From contig PWFM01000133.1 of assembly GCA_003553895.1 (NCBI GenBank), forward strand, positions 1-6,811: DNA of 6,811 nucleotides, written 5' to 3'. This document shows positions 5,596 to 6,811 of the stretch, piece after piece. Both the position numbers and the translations under genes were made by a program. This stretch comes from Syntrophomonadaceae bacterium (GTDB lineage: Bacteria; Bacillota; Dethiobacteria; DTU022). The notes below the pieces were generated by a model, which worked only from the letters and a program-made list of their open reading frames with translations, ran no database searches and was not told where the DNA came from. Position 1 is the first letter of the stretch, and each line of letters begins with the position of its first letter.

Positions 5596-6648
5596 ATGGA
5601 TCAAGAAAATGTTGTTAACGAGCCCACAGAACTGGAACTGGCGGTCCAGGGCTACATGTCTACCGGAAGCCGGCAGGACAAAGACAAGGTCGTAAAAATC
5701 GGCCAGGAGTTGATCAAGTACTACGCCGGCGTATACAGCCCGGGCAAGGTTGATGATCGTCTTAAGAAGGCGGCCTCCGACGGGTTTACGCGGGCTTTAA
5801 AAAGTTTTGATCCAGCCAGGAAAATGCACTTTACTACCTACGCCACCCACTGCATTATTTCTGAGATCCGCCAGGAACTGCGGAGCCGGAAGCTGTTCAA
5901 AATCCCCGACTGGCTGCAGCGCCTGCAGGATGATGTGGTTAAGGCCACCGAAGAGCTGGCCAAAGAGGACAACCCGCTGCCGACCCTGCAGGAAATTGCC
6001 GAAAAGGTTAATGTAAGCGAAGAGGGTATTGTCGAGGCCATGCAGGCGGGAAGCGTTTCTTTAAAGGACCTTGATTTGCGGTCGTTGAAGAGCCTGCGCC
6101 GGGAAACCTTTAAAATGCCCATCGAAGATGCCATTATGATCCGCAAATCTTTAGACCGGCTTTCTGATATCCAAAAAAAGGTTTTGTCCCTGATTAACAT
6201 CAACCTGCGGGAGCTGGTCCTGGCCATGGAAGAAGAAGAACTGGCTCTGACTGAGACCCAGGCCGGTTACATCAGGATGGTGGAAGTAGAAAAAGACAAT
6301 AAAGATACTGGCCATGAAACAAACAGTTATAAAGTAGCTTTTCCCGAACACTTTGTGGAAGATGAAGTGGAACGCTACTTTGAAGTGCTTTCCGACGAAT
6401 ACGGTTTAAAGCTTTCTTCGTTAAAGTTTAAAGGCCCTTTCAAACCGGTAGATAATAATTATGAAAGTATTTGCCTTGGCCTTAAAATGGAAGGCCGCTA
6501 CCGCTGCCTGGTTCATCTGCTGAATCATCTGCGAAACGAGGAAAGAGCAATCCAGGTGGGGCGGGTCAGCACCACCCGTAACGAGAGAATACCGGCCCGG
6601 ATCAGCACTAAAATAGATTTAAAAACCTATTTCCGCCAGCAGCATTAA
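5596..6648 (+). CDS. Sigma-70 family protein fused to a PilO-like C-terminal domain
   Basis: The protein is 350 residues with no membrane segment or signal peptide. Residues about 34-98 look like sigma region 2, including ALKSFDPARKMHFTTYATHCIISEIRQELR, the core-binding and -10-recognition part. Residues about 103-160 look like region 3 (IPDWLQRL, then LPTLQEIAEKVNVSEEGIVEAM and SVSLKDL). After LDRLSDIQKKVLSLI (186-200), where region 4 should begin, the helix-turn-helix is degenerate or lost; LTETQAGYIRMVEVEK (218-233) may be its remnant. Residues about 255-347 resemble PilO residues 86-175 from this window, including EDxxxRY, LSxxxGL, NY, EG, LLxxLRNxERAxxV and a final FR/YR. I count about 26 identities over about 93 positions by eye. 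ATG at 5596 follows GAGGAG (5582-5587) by 8 nt. Expression appears to be gated by the upstream c-di-GMP riboswitch. The PilO-like domain would be cytoplasmic here, unlike in PilO. The sigma part is secure; the fusion is strong but needs profile or structural confirmation. Confidence 0.82.
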   Translation: MDQENVVNEPTELELAVQGYMSTGSRQDKDKVVKIGQELIKYYAGVYSPGKVDDRLKKAASDGFTRALKSFDPARKMHFTTYATHCIISEIRQELRSRKLFKIPDWLQRLQDDVVKATEELAKEDNPLPTLQEIAEKVNVSEEGIVEAMQAGSVSLKDLDLRSLKSLRRETFKMPIEDAIMIRKSLDRLSDIQKKVLSLININLRELVLAMEEEELALTETQAGYIRMVEVEKDNKDTGHETNSYKVAFPEHFVEDEVERYFEVLSDEYGLKLSSLKFKGPFKPVDNNYESICLGLKMEGRYRCLVHLLNHLRNEERAIQVGRVSTTRNERIPARISTKIDLKTYFRQQH

Positions 6649-6696
6649 AAAAAGGAAAACCACCACCAAACCTGCAAAAGTTGGAGGCCTTTAAAG

Positions 6697-6811
6697 GTGA
6701 GTAAAAGCAATCAGAAAAACAGCGCTTTGGAAACAGCCGCGCGGGCATTCAGCAGTAGCGGCTGCCAGGAAGCCAAAGAGAAAGCGGTCCAGGCCGGGAA
6801 AGACCTGGTGC
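6697..6811 (+). CDS. N-terminal fragment of a second sigma-like protein, probable tandem paralogue
   Basis: The reading frame is open from GTG at 6697 to the window end (38 complete codons), with GGAGG (6683-6687) 9 nt upstream. The peptide LETAARAFSSSGCQEAKEKA and the following GKDLV line up without gaps with residues 13-40 of the preceding protein (LELAVQGYMSTGSRQDKDKV, then GQELI). I count about 10 identities in 28 positions plus many conservative changes. This suggests a duplicated gene encoding another member of the same sigma-like family, co-transcribed 48 nt after the first. Whether it has region 4 or a PilO-like domain cannot be seen, because the window ends. Confidence 0.65.
   Translation, partial: MSKSNQKNSALETAARAFSSSGCQEAKEKAVQAGKDLV

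Noticed and set aside
5838..6351. Minus-strand open frames opposite the sigma-like gene
   Set aside because: They are Ser/Arg-rich or Phe-rich shadow translations with no start signals. The + strand frame has a clear domain structure.
1..6811. CRISPR arrays, tRNA or rRNA genes, insertion sequences or attachment sites
   Set aside because: I saw no regularly spaced repeats, no cloverleaf or rRNA signatures, and no transposase frame or flanking inverted repeats.

Overview
This window looks like part of a type IV pilus (T4P) locus from a Gram-positive-type, probably Clostridia-class bacterium. The reasons are strong GGAGG-like ribosome binding sites, GTG and TTG starts, moderate-to-high GC, a pilMNO set with no pilP or pilQ (outer-membrane parts) in view, and a cyclic di-GMP riboswitch of the GEMM-I type. 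A Desulfotomaculum/Pelotomaculum-like host would fit, but that is inference only. All genes lie on the + strand.

Layout. The window opens with the last 34 codons of a pilT-like retraction ATPase gene. Tightly packed pilC (inner-membrane platform), pilM (cytoplasmic actin-like ring protein), pilN and pilO (bitopic alignment proteins) follow. After an 89-nt gap comes pilB (extension ATPase with an MshEN-like N-terminus, a GSPII_E ATPase core and a four-cysteine zinc site). Together these encode the cytoplasmic and inner-membrane T4P motor. No pilin or prepilin peptidase gene is visible. pilM has unusually altered nucleotide-binding motifs.

From 5345 to 5595 there is a 251-nt regulatory interval. 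It holds a possible weak terminator for the pil operon, a good sigma-A-type promoter (TTGACC, 17 nt, CATACT with an extended -10 TG), a c-di-GMP-I riboswitch aptamer, an intrinsic terminator with a 9-bp stem, an 18-bp perfect palindrome, and a strong RBS.

The controlled gene (5596-6648) is the most unusual item. Its N-terminal half is a sigma-70 family protein (regions 2 and 3, with a degenerate or missing region 4). Its C-terminal ~95 residues resemble the C-terminal domain of the PilO encoded 2.8 kb upstream, by direct comparison of the two proteins. It therefore looks like a sigma-PilO chimera under c-di-GMP control next to T4P genes. A second GTG-initiated gene starts at 6697. Its first 38 residues resemble the N-terminus of the chimera, so it is probably a tandem paralogue, cut off by the window end. 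The inferred scheme is that c-di-GMP levels set expression of one or two specialised sigma-like regulators, which may adjust pilus gene transcription. The target promoters and the role of the PilO-like domain are unknown.
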